From positions 124,001 to 188,000 of the forward strand of contig NZ_FNEZ01000002.1 of NCBI RefSeq assembly GCF_900100375.1: 64,000 bases of DNA. The letters are read 5' to 3'. A program made the translations under genes and the position numbers. Of this stretch, positions 9,874-16,979 are shown in pieces (the stretch's first letter is position 1; each line of letters begins with the position of its first letter). The notes beneath the pieces are model-generated. The model searched no databases. It saw only the letters and a program-made list of their open reading frames with translations, and had not been told where the DNA came from. This DNA comes from Flavobacterium noncentrifugens. GTDB taxonomy: Bacteria > Bacteroidota > Bacteroidia > Flavobacteriales > Flavobacteriaceae.

Positions 9874-10359
9874 ATGAAAATAAAGTCATCATACGTGCTA
9901 ATTTTAATATCTGCTTTTTACATTTCTTGCAACAGAAAAAAAGATATAGGTGCGACAGAAATTCAACATGAAAAAGTTACCAGTCCATCTCAATCATATT
10001 TGGATGAATTTCAAAATACTGAAAAAATTAAACAGTTAATATACAAAGTAAAGGAAGGGGATACGTTAGCCTACCGAAAGCTGAGACATATATTTTACTA
10101 TAGTGGCCACTCAAAAGAATTTCTTTATTATGCAATGTTAACTGCTGAACAAGATTATCCATTAGCCTATTTTGATGTGTATACTTTACTATATTCGTTA
10201 AAAAATCCAAAGAGCAAAACTAATAAGTTAGCAAATTACTATCTTTTTCTCGCATATGAGAAACATGCAGAACATTCCAAGACAACGATAGAAGAAAGAT
10301 TTGGAAACTCTTTTAGAGTTCCTAATGCAGAAGATTACTGGAGGGAGGTTACTAAATAA
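9874..10359 (+). CDS. Small lipoprotein next to the RHS tail, possible immunity protein
   Basis: Predicted lipoprotein of 161 residues. The N-terminus MKIKSSYVLILISAFYISCN has a basic start, a hydrophobic stretch and a lipobox-like ISC, so Cys19 should be lipidated. The mature part is helical and charged, with a tetratricopeptide-like feel (KVKEGDTLAYRKLRHIFYYS, then AEQDYPLAYFDVYTLLYSLK), but no family was recognised. The start is 2 bases after the stop of the RHS gene, implying translational coupling. A small gene directly after an RHS toxin tail is the classical place for an immunity gene, and a lipoprotein would fit protection against an incoming surface-delivered toxin. This role rests on position only. 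Confidence 0.75.
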   Translation: MKIKSSYVLILISAFYISCNRKKDIGATEIQHEKVTSPSQSYLDEFQNTEKIKQLIYKVKEGDTLAYRKLRHIFYYSGHSKEFLYYAMLTAEQDYPLAYFDVYTLLYSLKNPKSKTNKLANYYLFLAYEKHAEHSKTTIEERFGNSFRVPNAEDYWREVTK

Positions 10360-10999
10360 GTATCTGATTATATAAGACTAAAACCGGATACGGCATATAG
10401 TTTTCGTTTTAAAACGATAGCAAAGAATTGTAATCTTTGTGATTAATTATAAGAAAAACTTTGCGGCAAGCATCTATACTTTTTTTGTGATGATTTCAGT
10501 TGTTCAAATCTCAAAAATCATACAGAGCAGAGATTTAATATTAACCGGTTTTATCATTTTACAAATCAAATTTATTTTTGTGTATCCCTGCGTGCGGAAG
10601 TGTAAAAATCACCGAACGCGCAGGCACGCAAATACAACTGCTACATTTTTTGTTATAGTATCACTGAGGAATCGATGATAGTAAGGTTATCGGCCCCTTA
10701 ATGATAAAACGTATTTTTTATATGTCACCGACTTCGGTAGGGTAGCGCCCATTTCTCCGATATTTACATTTTAGAAAACGGAATGAAAATAGGGTATGGG
10801 GTCATCTTTAAAAGAGAGCACCACCAAATTTTGACTCTTTTGATGGTGCATTTATTAGGATTCCGATTCATTGCTATATCGCGTCAATGCGATACTCAGT
10901 ATGAGTTTTTAATGCGCTTCCGGTGTTCAAACTTATCTGCATTCTTGCTTAATTTTGTAGATTAAAGTACGTCGCTGTTAAAGTTTCGATGGTTGATTT
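10360..10999. other. 640-base gap without a convincing gene
   Basis: The two genes at its borders converge, and it is AT-rich. Short open frames here lack protein-like composition. A TATTTTTG at 10573-10580 resembles a -7 promoter box but has no gene behind it. A strong hairpin sits at 10818-10849, with an 11-base-pair stem and a 10-base loop. A 7-base inverted repeat, TGCGTGC with GCACGCA, lies near 10588-10631. It may be the scar between the RHS module and the integrative element. Confidence 0.5.
10818..10849. other. Strong hairpin in the gap after the RHS module
   Basis: GCACCACCAAA at 10818-10828 pairs fully with TTTGATGGTGC at 10839-10849 (one G-T pair), leaving a loop of 10 bases. On the minus strand the stem is followed by TCTCTTTTAAA, a weak T-run, so it could terminate the minus-strand gene whose stop is at 11000. 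It lacks a clear T-run on the + strand. Confidence 0.5.
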
Positions 11000-11335
11000 T
11001 TATTCGTCATCAACGTTATCTCTATATATAATGTAATCTTTTTCCCTAATTAGCCATGATTTTCCTACTTTACTGGCTTTCAGTAGACCAATTCTACAAT
11101 GACGTGTTATTGTTGAAACCGATTTGTTGGTCATCTTCGCTACCTGACCAACAGTATAATTTCTTGCGTCTGATGTAAAATCTGGCGGATTCGTTTGAAG
11201 CTTTTTGTCAATTTTACTAATGATGTTGTTTAGCACTTTGTTCGAAAGCGAATCAACAAGGTAGGGCATCCAATCAACCGAGTGTAATTGTCCATCGATT
11301 ACAATGCCGAAATCATCTTTGCTGTAAGTTGTCAT
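11000..11335 (-). CDS. Helix-turn-helix DNA-binding protein (excisionase/MerR-like)
   Basis: Protein of 111 residues. The C-terminal half (about 58-105) is a winged-helix/MerR-like DNA-binding domain: YTVGQVAKMTNKSVSTITRH followed by GLLKASKVGKSWLIREKDY, which is the layout of excisionase-type HTH_17 domains. The N-terminal half is short and unrecognised. It follows the lipoprotein gene on the same strand after 2 bases. Such proteins act as recombination directionality factors or small regulators in integrative elements. Which of these applies here cannot be told. Confidence 0.72.
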   Translation of the reverse strand: MTTYSKDDFGIVIDGQLHSVDWMPYLVDSLSNKVLNNIISKIDKKLQTNPPDFTSDARNYTVGQVAKMTNKSVSTITRHCRIGLLKASKVGKSWLIREKDYIIYRDNVDDE

Positions 11336-11337
11336 CG

Positions 11338-11811
11338 CTATTGGGATTTATTGCATGTTTCGACAACTCTTTGAGCTTGTGGAACAGTGGCCTCTCCTGT
11401 CGCGGTTTTTGAATAAAACCTTTCCAAACGAATAGTTAGCGAATTGGCACTTATGATGTTATATTTTGTAATGGAGCCGTTTTCACCGGATGTATAAGTC
11501 AGGATATCACCGGTTACTGAATACGCCCCTTGTCCTGTTATCTGCCGACAGTAATTGTTTCCGCCGGTCTGATACATAGAAAATTTTCCAATTATAGCAC
11601 CGTTGTCTGTTCCAAATTCATACCAGTTATAGTCTTCTTCGCATCCACTAATTGCTTGCGGTTGGCCGTTTACTGTTTTAGCAATTAGGTTCCAATGGCC
11701 TGTCAGATTTGTGGAAGCCGGTGATAGGTTTTCTGTAGTTTCATCATTGTTTCCATCGCTGGAACAGGAAAATAGCAGCATTAAGGCAACTGCGATAATA
11801 AGTCTTTTCAT
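11338..11811 (-). CDS. Lipocalin-like lipoprotein
   Basis: Predicted lipoprotein of 157 residues. MKRLIIAVALMLLFSCSSDG gives a signal peptide with lipobox FSC and Cys16 as the lipidated residue. The mature part begins with a Ser/Asn/Thr-rich linker and then LTGHWNLIAKTVNGQ, the opening strand typical of the lipocalin-like domains common in flavobacterial lipoproteins. It ends in a beta-rich segment with two cysteines that could pair. It is probably exposed at the outer membrane or in the periplasm. It is cargo within the element and shares a transcript with the helix-turn-helix gene 2 bases downstream. The ligand is unknown. Confidence 0.72.
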   Translation of the reverse strand: MKRLIIAVALMLLFSCSSDGNNDETTENLSPASTNLTGHWNLIAKTVNGQPQAISGCEEDYNWYEFGTDNGAIIGKFSMYQTGGNNYCRQITGQGAYSVTGDILTYTSGENGSITKYNIISANSLTIRLERFYSKTATGEATVPQAQRVVETCNKSQ

Positions 11812-12021
11812 TTTGTGGTAATTTAGCGTTAATGATTAAAAAAAGGAGCGCAGCTTTCACCATGCGCCGCCAGGCTTACCACAGCCTTCATGAACAATAG
11901 ATCCAGCCACGCCCAAAAGGGCGCAGTGTATCATTATTTGTCCATGTCATGTTGAGTGGTAATTCGGCGACTGGCAATAATGAAAACAATACGTTATTTT
12001 CAGGTGCTAATACAAATTCAT
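11812..12021. other. Gap behind the Rep-like gene with two hairpins (possible origin)
   Basis: Two perfect short inverted repeats lie here. GCGCA (11848-11852) pairs with TGCGC (11863-11867), and CGCCC (11910-11914) pairs with GGGCG (11919-11923) around a four-A loop. The stretch lies directly downstream of the Rep-like gene and is more GC-rich around the hairpins than its surroundings. Rolling-circle origins often look like this, but no nick consensus can be confirmed. Confidence 0.35.
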
Positions 12022-13353
12022 TTAATATTGACCCGCGTTTGCAATTGCACTGAGTCTAAAAATTGTCGGCTGGTAATCTGGATAAAGTTGTCGTTGCCTA
12101 ATTTGCTGATTGCTTCGCACATTTCGGATGTTGTGAGCGAGTTCCTTAATTTGCTTTTTCGGCGAAGCGTATCTCCACAAAGGCGATAAATACTTTTCCA
12201 AAAGAGCACTGAAAACTCCTGGTTCTTTTTCTCTATAAAACTTTAATCCTGTATGGCTCAAAAGAATGCTGTCTGCTCTTTGCATCGAAATGTCCAGTCC
12301 GGTTACGGAGCAAACAGTTGTTGATCTGGACTGAGCGATGTCGAAAACTCCTCTTGGTTGAATCGATACGCCTAAAATAGAACTGTTAATGGTTACGCAT
12401 TTGCACTCATCACAGTGTCGGTTAATCGTTACACATTTTTCCTCGATTTCTTTCAAAATTTGTTTTTGCAAGTTGTCTGAGTGCTGTTCAATAATTTTTT
12501 TAAGTTTTTTCTTAGGTCGGTCGCGATATTTGGCTGATATATCACGTAACCAATATCGAGGATTGGCAAATTGTGTCAATAAACTTCTGTCTTTTTTGGA
12601 TAATTCATGATTTCTAATGCTATAATCATACGCGACAATTTCTTCAAATTTGATCAAAAGCATTTTTGCCGCTTTTTCGAGCGTATCTGGAACTATATCT
12701 TCAAAAGTTCTCACACCGATAGATTTTAAGTCTTGCATCCTTGTATATTTTACTTCTATGCGCAACGTATCAGTCGTCATACCATACTGCCAAGATTTGA
12801 AATATATTTTTATTAGATATCTCTGATGTCTTACCTGTGCGTAATTACCTTCGTAATCGTATTGGAACCCAATGTTTTGGTGAAAAAGCAATCCGTCAAT
12901 AAAATAGCGAGGATTGAAAGCTGGTTCAACATTAACTCCAAATTCCACATTCTGAAAAATCATTTGGGACGCAGTACATCCGAATAAGGTCATTAAATGC
13001 TGACGCGTTTCGGCTATAGAACAATACGTAAATAGGTTGCCATTGAAACCTTTGTCTCTTTTTTTAGGGTCGTGGTTAGGTGCTTTTACTTCATGTATGT
13101 GATTCCAAAGTTTGTGTACGCTTCCCGAAAATTCCACATGCTGAATTTTCTTTTTTGATTTTCCGCATTTCCCGAATTCATGTTTTGTTATAATTTTAAT
13201 CTCACAAGTTCTATAGTCTGCGGTAATGACTTCTTCGAAAATTTCCGCAGTTGATGTCGAAATCTCACATTTAAAATCCAGCGCCTTGTTTTTGAGAAGG
13301 CGCTCGATGTCAATGTTCATTAGGGCGAGTTTTACGTAGTCTAATGCTGCCAT
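12022..13353 (-). CDS. Putative replication-initiation (Rep, phage gpII-like) protein
   Basis: Protein of 443 residues. The start is taken at the ATG at 13353, one base after the stop of the upstream excisionase-like gene; a longer frame exists but would overlap that gene by 32 bases. The middle segment, with DTLRIEVKYTRMQDLKSIGV and FEDI after it, resembles the filamentous-phage gpII/CRI replication-protein family. The N-terminal FSGSVHKLWN and the region around residues 120-210 are consistent with an HUH-like nicking enzyme, but I could not pin a metal-binding HUH motif or the catalytic Tyr. A Cys-rich patch (CDECKC) and a conserved-looking CSVTGLDISMQ motif lie in the C-terminal third. Position after integrase and xis fits an integrative element that replicates after excision. 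The assignment is tentative. Confidence 0.6.
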   Translation of the reverse strand: MAALDYVKLALMNIDIERLLKNKALDFKCEISTSTAEIFEEVITADYRTCEIKIITKHEFGKCGKSKKKIQHVEFSGSVHKLWNHIHEVKAPNHDPKKRDKGFNGNLFTYCSIAETRQHLMTLFGCTASQMIFQNVEFGVNVEPAFNPRYFIDGLLFHQNIGFQYDYEGNYAQVRHQRYLIKIYFKSWQYGMTTDTLRIEVKYTRMQDLKSIGVRTFEDIVPDTLEKAAKMLLIKFEEIVAYDYSIRNHELSKKDRSLLTQFANPRYWLRDISAKYRDRPKKKLKKIIEQHSDNLQKQILKEIEEKCVTINRHCDECKCVTINSSILGVSIQPRGVFDIAQSRSTTVCSVTGLDISMQRADSILLSHTGLKFYREKEPGVFSALLEKYLSPLWRYASPKKQIKELAHNIRNVRSNQQIRQRQLYPDYQPTIFRLSAIANAGQY

Positions 13354-13354
13354 G

Positions 13355-13633
13355 CTAATCGCGTAAGCGAACCATACTTTGATCAATCTCCGACCTCAGA
13401 AAATATACCCTATTGCCTTTGTAACAAGGCGAAAGTTTTCCCGACTTTGACCAATTGTTTAACGTAGATAAATCGATGTCAAAAAGATCAGCAACCTGTT
13501 TACGAGTTAAGTACTCGTTATGTTGCTGCGGAGTGAAGTTCTTTAAGAATTCGTTTAAAACTCTTTTGATTTCGCCTGCAATTAGGCTTTGAAGTTGATC
13601 AGGCGTTACCTGAATAAATTGTACTACGCTCAT
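13355..13633 (-). CDS. Excisionase-like helix-turn-helix protein
   Basis: Protein of 92 residues with a C-terminal HTH_17-type domain: YLTRKQVADLFDIDLSTLNN, then WSKSGKLSPCYKGNRVYF, the helix-turn-helix plus wing found in Xis proteins and in the small DNA-binding proteins of Bacteroidota integrative elements. The N-terminal 35 residues are an amphipathic helical segment. It sits between the integrase gene cluster and the Rep-like gene, one base before the latter's ATG, so the two are translationally coupled. It probably controls excision or rep expression. Confidence 0.78.
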   Translation of the reverse strand: MSVVQFIQVTPDQLQSLIAGEIKRVLNEFLKNFTPQQHNEYLTRKQVADLFDIDLSTLNNWSKSGKLSPCYKGNRVYFLRSEIDQSMVRLRD

Positions 13634-13706
13634 AAATATTTAATTTTATGAGACAAAGAACTTTTAGGTTTAAATTAGGGCATTCCCTAAAAAGATGGAT
13701 GTACGG

Positions 13707-14330
13707 CTATTTTGATAGTATGCCCTTTGATATCAGCATTGCCTTTACCTTTTCAACTGAGGTTTTGGAATTATATGGATTCTTGTTTTCTGCTGAAGTG
13801 TCATTGAGAAGCGCGTTCAAGTATGGTTGCACAGTGCTTCTTTTTTCTCCGGTTAACAAAGCAATGAAATGTGCAAGATTATTCACCGACGTTGAGAAAG
13901 CGACGTTTTCACGTAAAAATGACAAGAGTCCCAGTTCTTGGGCAAGAATAACCTTTTGTACAGCGTTAAGTGAACGTGTGCTGTTAAGATCTTCTTTTTC
14001 TAAGCCATCGGCATCAAATAGTCGTTCATAGATCAAATTTGTTTTTCGTTCGGTTTCCAAATATTTGCCTCGCTCGCGTAAGTGGCGGCGGTAATTATAA
14101 TAATCTTCAAAGATTTGCGCGGTTTCGGGGGTAAATTCCGCATCCATCGTTAGTTCCTCGTTCATTGCCCGTTTGATCCGTTCCAATTCCGATTCCACCA
14201 ATTCTGACTCTGATGCGAAAATCTTTTTGCGAACATACACGTCCACATAGTCATTATAGATGCCAATCGAAAGCGGTTTCAATCCATGTGTCTTTTCGAT
14301 GCTATTCTTATCTTGTTTTATTTTAGTCAT
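13707..14330 (-). CDS. Unknown protein of the integrative element
   Basis: Protein of 207 residues, charged and helical, without signal peptide or membrane segment. Its middle (about 45-120) is Glu/Arg-rich and probably coiled. The last 75 residues (SFLRENVAFSTSVNNLAHFI, TGEKRSTVQPYLNALLND) look like a compact helical domain and resemble in style the C-terminal part of RteC-type regulators, but I could not confirm membership. It starts one base after the recombinase stop, so it is co-expressed with it. Genes in this position are common beside Bacteroidota integrases; its function is unknown. Confidence 0.65.
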   Translation of the reverse strand: MTKIKQDKNSIEKTHGLKPLSIGIYNDYVDVYVRKKIFASESELVESELERIKRAMNEELTMDAEFTPETAQIFEDYYNYRRHLRERGKYLETERKTNLIYERLFDADGLEKEDLNSTRSLNAVQKVILAQELGLLSFLRENVAFSTSVNNLAHFIALLTGEKRSTVQPYLNALLNDTSAENKNPYNSKTSVEKVKAMLISKGILSK

Positions 14331-14331
14331 T

Positions 14332-15639
14332 TTAACTGCTTCTAATTACTTGAAGTTTTGTTATCTTTTCTCTTTCCCAATCTTGTACTAATTTTCTAAA
14401 TAAATCGGCATTTGCGTCTTTGTCCTGTCGTTTGTTTATATAGACTAAAAAAGTGCTTTCCTTGCTATGACCAGTTATAGTCATCAATAATGGGGTTGGA
14501 ATCCTCATATAATAGTTGGTTGCAAAAGAGCGACGAAGACAATGAGTTGATATAAGTTCCCATTTTGGATACCTGCCAAATTCAACTCGATTTGTAAGCG
14601 GATTTCGTTTTTCGCCTTCAACAATTTGTGTTAGGCCTGCAACTTGGCAAACTACCTTTATTAGGTCGTTGAATCGGTCATAATTAATCTGTTTTGGAAA
14701 GTCATTTTCAATTATTTTAATGATATGTGGCTTTATGATTGGAACGGTTACATCCTTTCCAACTTTTTCTTGATCAACGTCGAGATAAAGTAGGCCGTTT
14801 TTATATCGAAAATCTTCAGGTTTCAATTCGAGTAAGTCACCGCTTCGCTGCGCAATTTCGCATCCTAAAAGCATCCAATTCCTAACATTTTTTAGTTCTT
14901 CAGTTTCAATTATTGCCTCGCGCACTTTGTCGAGTTCTTCAAATGATAAGGTTTGAATGTATCGATCATCGTCAGTTTTTCTAAATGACTGAATAACCTT
15001 CGAATGTGGATGAACCCGAATTTCATTGCGATCAGCATCTAAGCAAACGGTTTTTATCATATCTAAGTGCTTTCCTGCATAGCTGACACCGTAATTTTCG
15101 TTATTCAAAAGCCATGTCGTAAATCGTTCTATGAACGGGTTGTTGATTTCCATAAAGGATATTTGTCTCTTGATTGAAACTTCATATCGGGTAAATACGT
15201 TCTTGAACATACGGTAGTTTTTAATCGTGTTTTTGCTCAAACCGATTTTTATCTTTCCTGCTCTTTTAACTTTACGTGTACTGGCATTGTCGATTATATG
15301 CTGAACATAGTTAGAAAAGATATTACTATCGGACGCGGATACTCGATTAAAACAATCATTCACACACTTTTCTAACCAGTAAGAATTAATTACGGTTTCG
15401 CTGCCTTGATCTTCATTAAGTTTTGCGTGAATGAATGTCTCCAGTTTTTTTAGATTGGAGAAAAGCTTTTTACCATCTTCACTATTTTGTTTCGGAAAAT
15501 TATTTTTACCCCAATTGTCAGGATGTGTGTTGAAGCCGCTATTTAATTCGAACACACCCGAACGACTAATAGATAGTCGGACTTTAATTGCAACGTGCTT
15601 ATTTGCCTTACTGCGTATACGGAATTGTATCGATGCCAT
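14332..15639 (-). CDS. Tyrosine recombinase/integrase
   Basis: Site-specific recombinase of 435 residues, as expected for Bacteroidota phage-type integrases. N-terminal arm-binding domain, then a SAM-like core-binding domain at about 105-215 and the catalytic domain at about 230-410. Catalytic residues are visible: Arg265 in CEIAQRSGDLLEL, Lys292 or Lys295, His366 and Arg369 in THCLRRSFAT, His391 in TGHSKEST, and the nucleophile Tyr400 in FLVYINK. The gene reads away from the tRNA-end scar about 220 bases upstream of its start, the usual position for an integrase acting at a tRNA att site. It should catalyse integration and, with an Xis, excision. Confidence 0.93.
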   Translation of the reverse strand: MASIQFRIRSKANKHVAIKVRLSISRSGVFELNSGFNTHPDNWGKNNFPKQNSEDGKKLFSNLKKLETFIHAKLNEDQGSETVINSYWLEKCVNDCFNRVSASDSNIFSNYVQHIIDNASTRKVKRAGKIKIGLSKNTIKNYRMFKNVFTRYEVSIKRQISFMEINNPFIERFTTWLLNNENYGVSYAGKHLDMIKTVCLDADRNEIRVHPHSKVIQSFRKTDDDRYIQTLSFEELDKVREAIIETEELKNVRNWMLLGCEIAQRSGDLLELKPEDFRYKNGLLYLDVDQEKVGKDVTVPIIKPHIIKIIENDFPKQINYDRFNDLIKVVCQVAGLTQIVEGEKRNPLTNRVEFGRYPKWELISTHCLRRSFATNYYMRIPTPLLMTITGHSKESTFLVYINKRQDKDANADLFRKLVQDWEREKITKLQVIRSS

Positions 15640-15855
15640 GTAAAATTATGATTGGTACAATGCAAATATATCTGATTTGATATAACTGACCAACAATTGC
15701 CCAACCAAATTGCGTTATAATTCTATTTGATTCCTTTTAGATCACCAAACCTTTTATTGCAAAAATCCATTAGGGTTCTTATATTATGGGGATTAAGTTG
15801 TCTTAGAAGCGTTTACTGAATTGGTGAAAACTAACTGAGAAGTGCTTACTGGAGT
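15640..15855. other. Integrase upstream region up to the att scar
   Basis: About 216 bases hold the integrase promoter region and probable arm-type binding sites. I see no gene. Short direct-repeat pieces of att are not obvious. The tRNA-like sequence becomes recognisable only from about 15850. Confidence 0.4.
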
Positions 15856-15882
15856 GCTGGTTCGAGTCCAGTCTAGGGCACA
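15856..15882 (+). other. tRNA 3'-end fragment, probable attachment site (attL/attR)
   Basis: GCTGG (15856-15860), TTCGAGT (15861-15867) and CCAGT (15868-15872) form a complete T arm. CTAGGGC (15873-15879) would be the 3' strand of an acceptor stem, with discriminator A at 15880. The matching 5' strand (GCCCTAG), D arm and anticodon arm are absent upstream, so this is not a functional tRNA. The T-arm and 3' end resemble a tRNA-Leu, but the identity is uncertain. A terminator follows directly, as behind a real tRNA gene. An integrase gene lies next door, so this is best read as the displaced 3' end left after integration. Confidence 0.6.
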
Positions 15883-15885
15883 AAA

Positions 15886-15918
15886 AAAGGATAGCTTTAT
15901 GCTATCCTTTTTTTTATT
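15886..15918 (+). terminator. Intrinsic terminator behind the displaced tRNA end
   Basis: AAAGGATAGC (15886-15895) pairs perfectly with GCTATCCTTT (15901-15910) around a five-base loop and runs into a T-tract. The A-tract on the other side makes it bidirectional, so it can also end the minus-strand lipoprotein gene that stops at 15918. Confidence 0.85.
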
Positions 15919-16367
15919 TAATTTACCAAATATGTTTTCGTGACTGAAAACGGAGGATAAGGAACCTCTGGATTTACGGGAACAACTGGCGGAGCCGGCA
16001 CGGTTCCAACCTGCGTATCAGACAACACGCCATCAACATAAATTTCTACCGAATAGTTATGGTCAACGCCGGTTTTATTCTGAAAATTCAAATCCATTTT
16101 TGTTAGAAACGGTTTTTGAACAATAATGGTTTTCGAAAATGAAAGCGGTGAAACGTCGTTGAAAAAACCAGATTCCATTGTGCCATCAACACTTTTATAT
16201 TTAAAACTTGTCACGACATCGGCTGACGAAACCGTAAATTTATAACGCACATCTGTACCTGTTGGCGGGCCGGGAATGATTTCTTTTATAGCGTCATCAT
16301 CACTACCGCATGAAATAACCATGATTGGGATGATCAGTAAAATAAATAATTTTTTTAATTTTTTCAT
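15918..16367 (-). CDS. Small unrecognised lipoprotein
   Basis: Predicted lipoprotein of 149 residues. MKKLKKLFILLIIPIMVISC gives a signal peptide ending in lipobox ISC with Cys20, followed by GSDDD, an acidic patch of the kind linked to surface export of Bacteroidota lipoproteins. The mature domain is beta-rich (FTVSSADVVTSFKYKS, NYSVEIYVDGVLSDTQVG) with a Pro/Val-rich linker near the end, like a small immunoglobulin-like sandwich. No enzyme motif is visible. It is separated by 54 bases from the helical gene upstream and may have its own promoter. Confidence 0.72.
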   Translation of the reverse strand: MKKLKKLFILLIIPIMVISCGSDDDAIKEIIPGPPTGTDVRYKFTVSSADVVTSFKYKSVDGTMESGFFNDVSPLSFSKTIIVQKPFLTKMDLNFQNKTGVDHNYSVEIYVDGVLSDTQVGTVPAPPVVPVNPEVPYPPFSVTKTYLVN

Positions 16368-16421
16368 AGCAATTTATTTTTAGGCGAATGTCGTAAAATT
16401 TTTAAAAACCACAAAATAAAG

Positions 16422-16979
16422 CTATTTCATTCTTTTTAAAATGTCTTTCGTGGCTATTTTGTAAGCAGCAGTATGCAAAGAAAAGTCCTTCTCAATAATG
16501 TTTTTAAGCTCGGGATATACGGTTTTTTTGATTTTTCCAAATTCAAACAATGCACGCATCGCATATACTTTTGATGCCACTTTTGTTTGGCCGATCATCC
16601 AGTCAAAACAGGTTTCGGTAATCACGCGGATGTGTTTGGAACGCAGGTAAACACGGTCGTTTTTTAATTCGCCAATATGCTTTTGCGACAGGAACAGGCA
16701 GATCTTAGAAATGCTTCTGACGGCGCCGTCTTGTTTGTACAATGGTAAAATTTTGCAAAACACATCCAGATAATCATCAATCCATTCCAGTTTCGATTCC
16801 AAAACCAACTCTAAAATCCAGCAGGCTTTGTGATGGTTTTTATCTTCCAGGCCGAATGCAATAGCGAGCAAATCCTCGAAATCTTCCGGATGCTTTAAAA
16901 TGTAATCCGAATTGAATTCACGGCTTTTTCGGTGCGCTGAACTCACCGCAATTTGATTATACAGTTGCAGGTTCCTCAT
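16422..16979 (-). CDS. Helical-repeat (HEAT/ARM-like) protein after the phytochrome
   Basis: Protein of 185 residues when started at the ATG at 16979 (MRNLQLYNQIAVSSAHRKSR). A longer frame upstream lies wholly inside the phytochrome gene and looks non-coding. Even with this start it overlaps the kinase 3' end by 23 bases, so translation is likely coupled. The sequence is alpha-helical throughout, with HEAT/ARM-like rhythm (FEDLLAIAFGLEDKNHHKAC, VYAMRALFEFGKIKKTVYPE), no signal peptide and no DNA-binding motif. I do not recognise a named family. Its position as third gene of a bphO-bphP operon makes a role connected to the light-sensing kinase plausible, but that is only context. Confidence 0.75.
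   Translation of the reverse strand: MRNLQLYNQIAVSSAHRKSREFNSDYILKHPEDFEDLLAIAFGLEDKNHHKACWILELVLESKLEWIDDYLDVFCKILPLYKQDGAVRSISKICLFLSQKHIGELKNDRVYLRSKHIRVITETCFDWMIGQTKVASKVYAMRALFEFGKIKKTVYPELKNIIEKDFSLHTAAYKIATKDILKRMK

Larger units (their letters stand above)
11000..15885 (-). mobile_element. Integrative element core next to a tRNA-end scar (left limit unknown)
   Basis: A minus-strand block runs tyrosine recombinase, unknown 207-residue protein, excisionase-like helix-turn-helix protein, Rep-like protein, lipoprotein and a second helix-turn-helix protein. It stops at a tRNA 3' end that lacks its 5' half (15856-15880). This arrangement is characteristic of elements integrated into the 3' end of a tRNA gene. 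The recombinase gene ends the element on the right. The matching att copy, expected at the 3' end of the intact tRNA gene, was not found anywhere to the left, so the element may reach beyond position 1 and include the RHS module. The left coordinate given is only that of the last clearly mobile-type gene. No relaxase or conjugation genes are visible. Confidence 0.55.

Noticed and set aside
10439-10965. Short plus-strand frames in the gap after the RHS module
   Set aside because: They have low-quality composition and no ribosomal or promoter context; one contains the large hairpin.
11950-12053. A plus-strand frame reading like the end of a beta-helix adhesin (NNENNTLFSGANTNSFNIDP)
   Set aside because: It overlaps the C-terminus of the Rep-like gene, has no upstream body and is short. 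It may be chance.
13648-14031. A 127-codon plus-strand frame opposite the 207-residue integrative-element protein
   Set aside because: It is antisense to a better-supported gene in a compact operon and matches no family.
15790-15880. A complete tRNA-Leu gene
   Set aside because: The T arm and acceptor 3' strand are good, but no matching 5' acceptor strand, D arm or anticodon stem could be built upstream.
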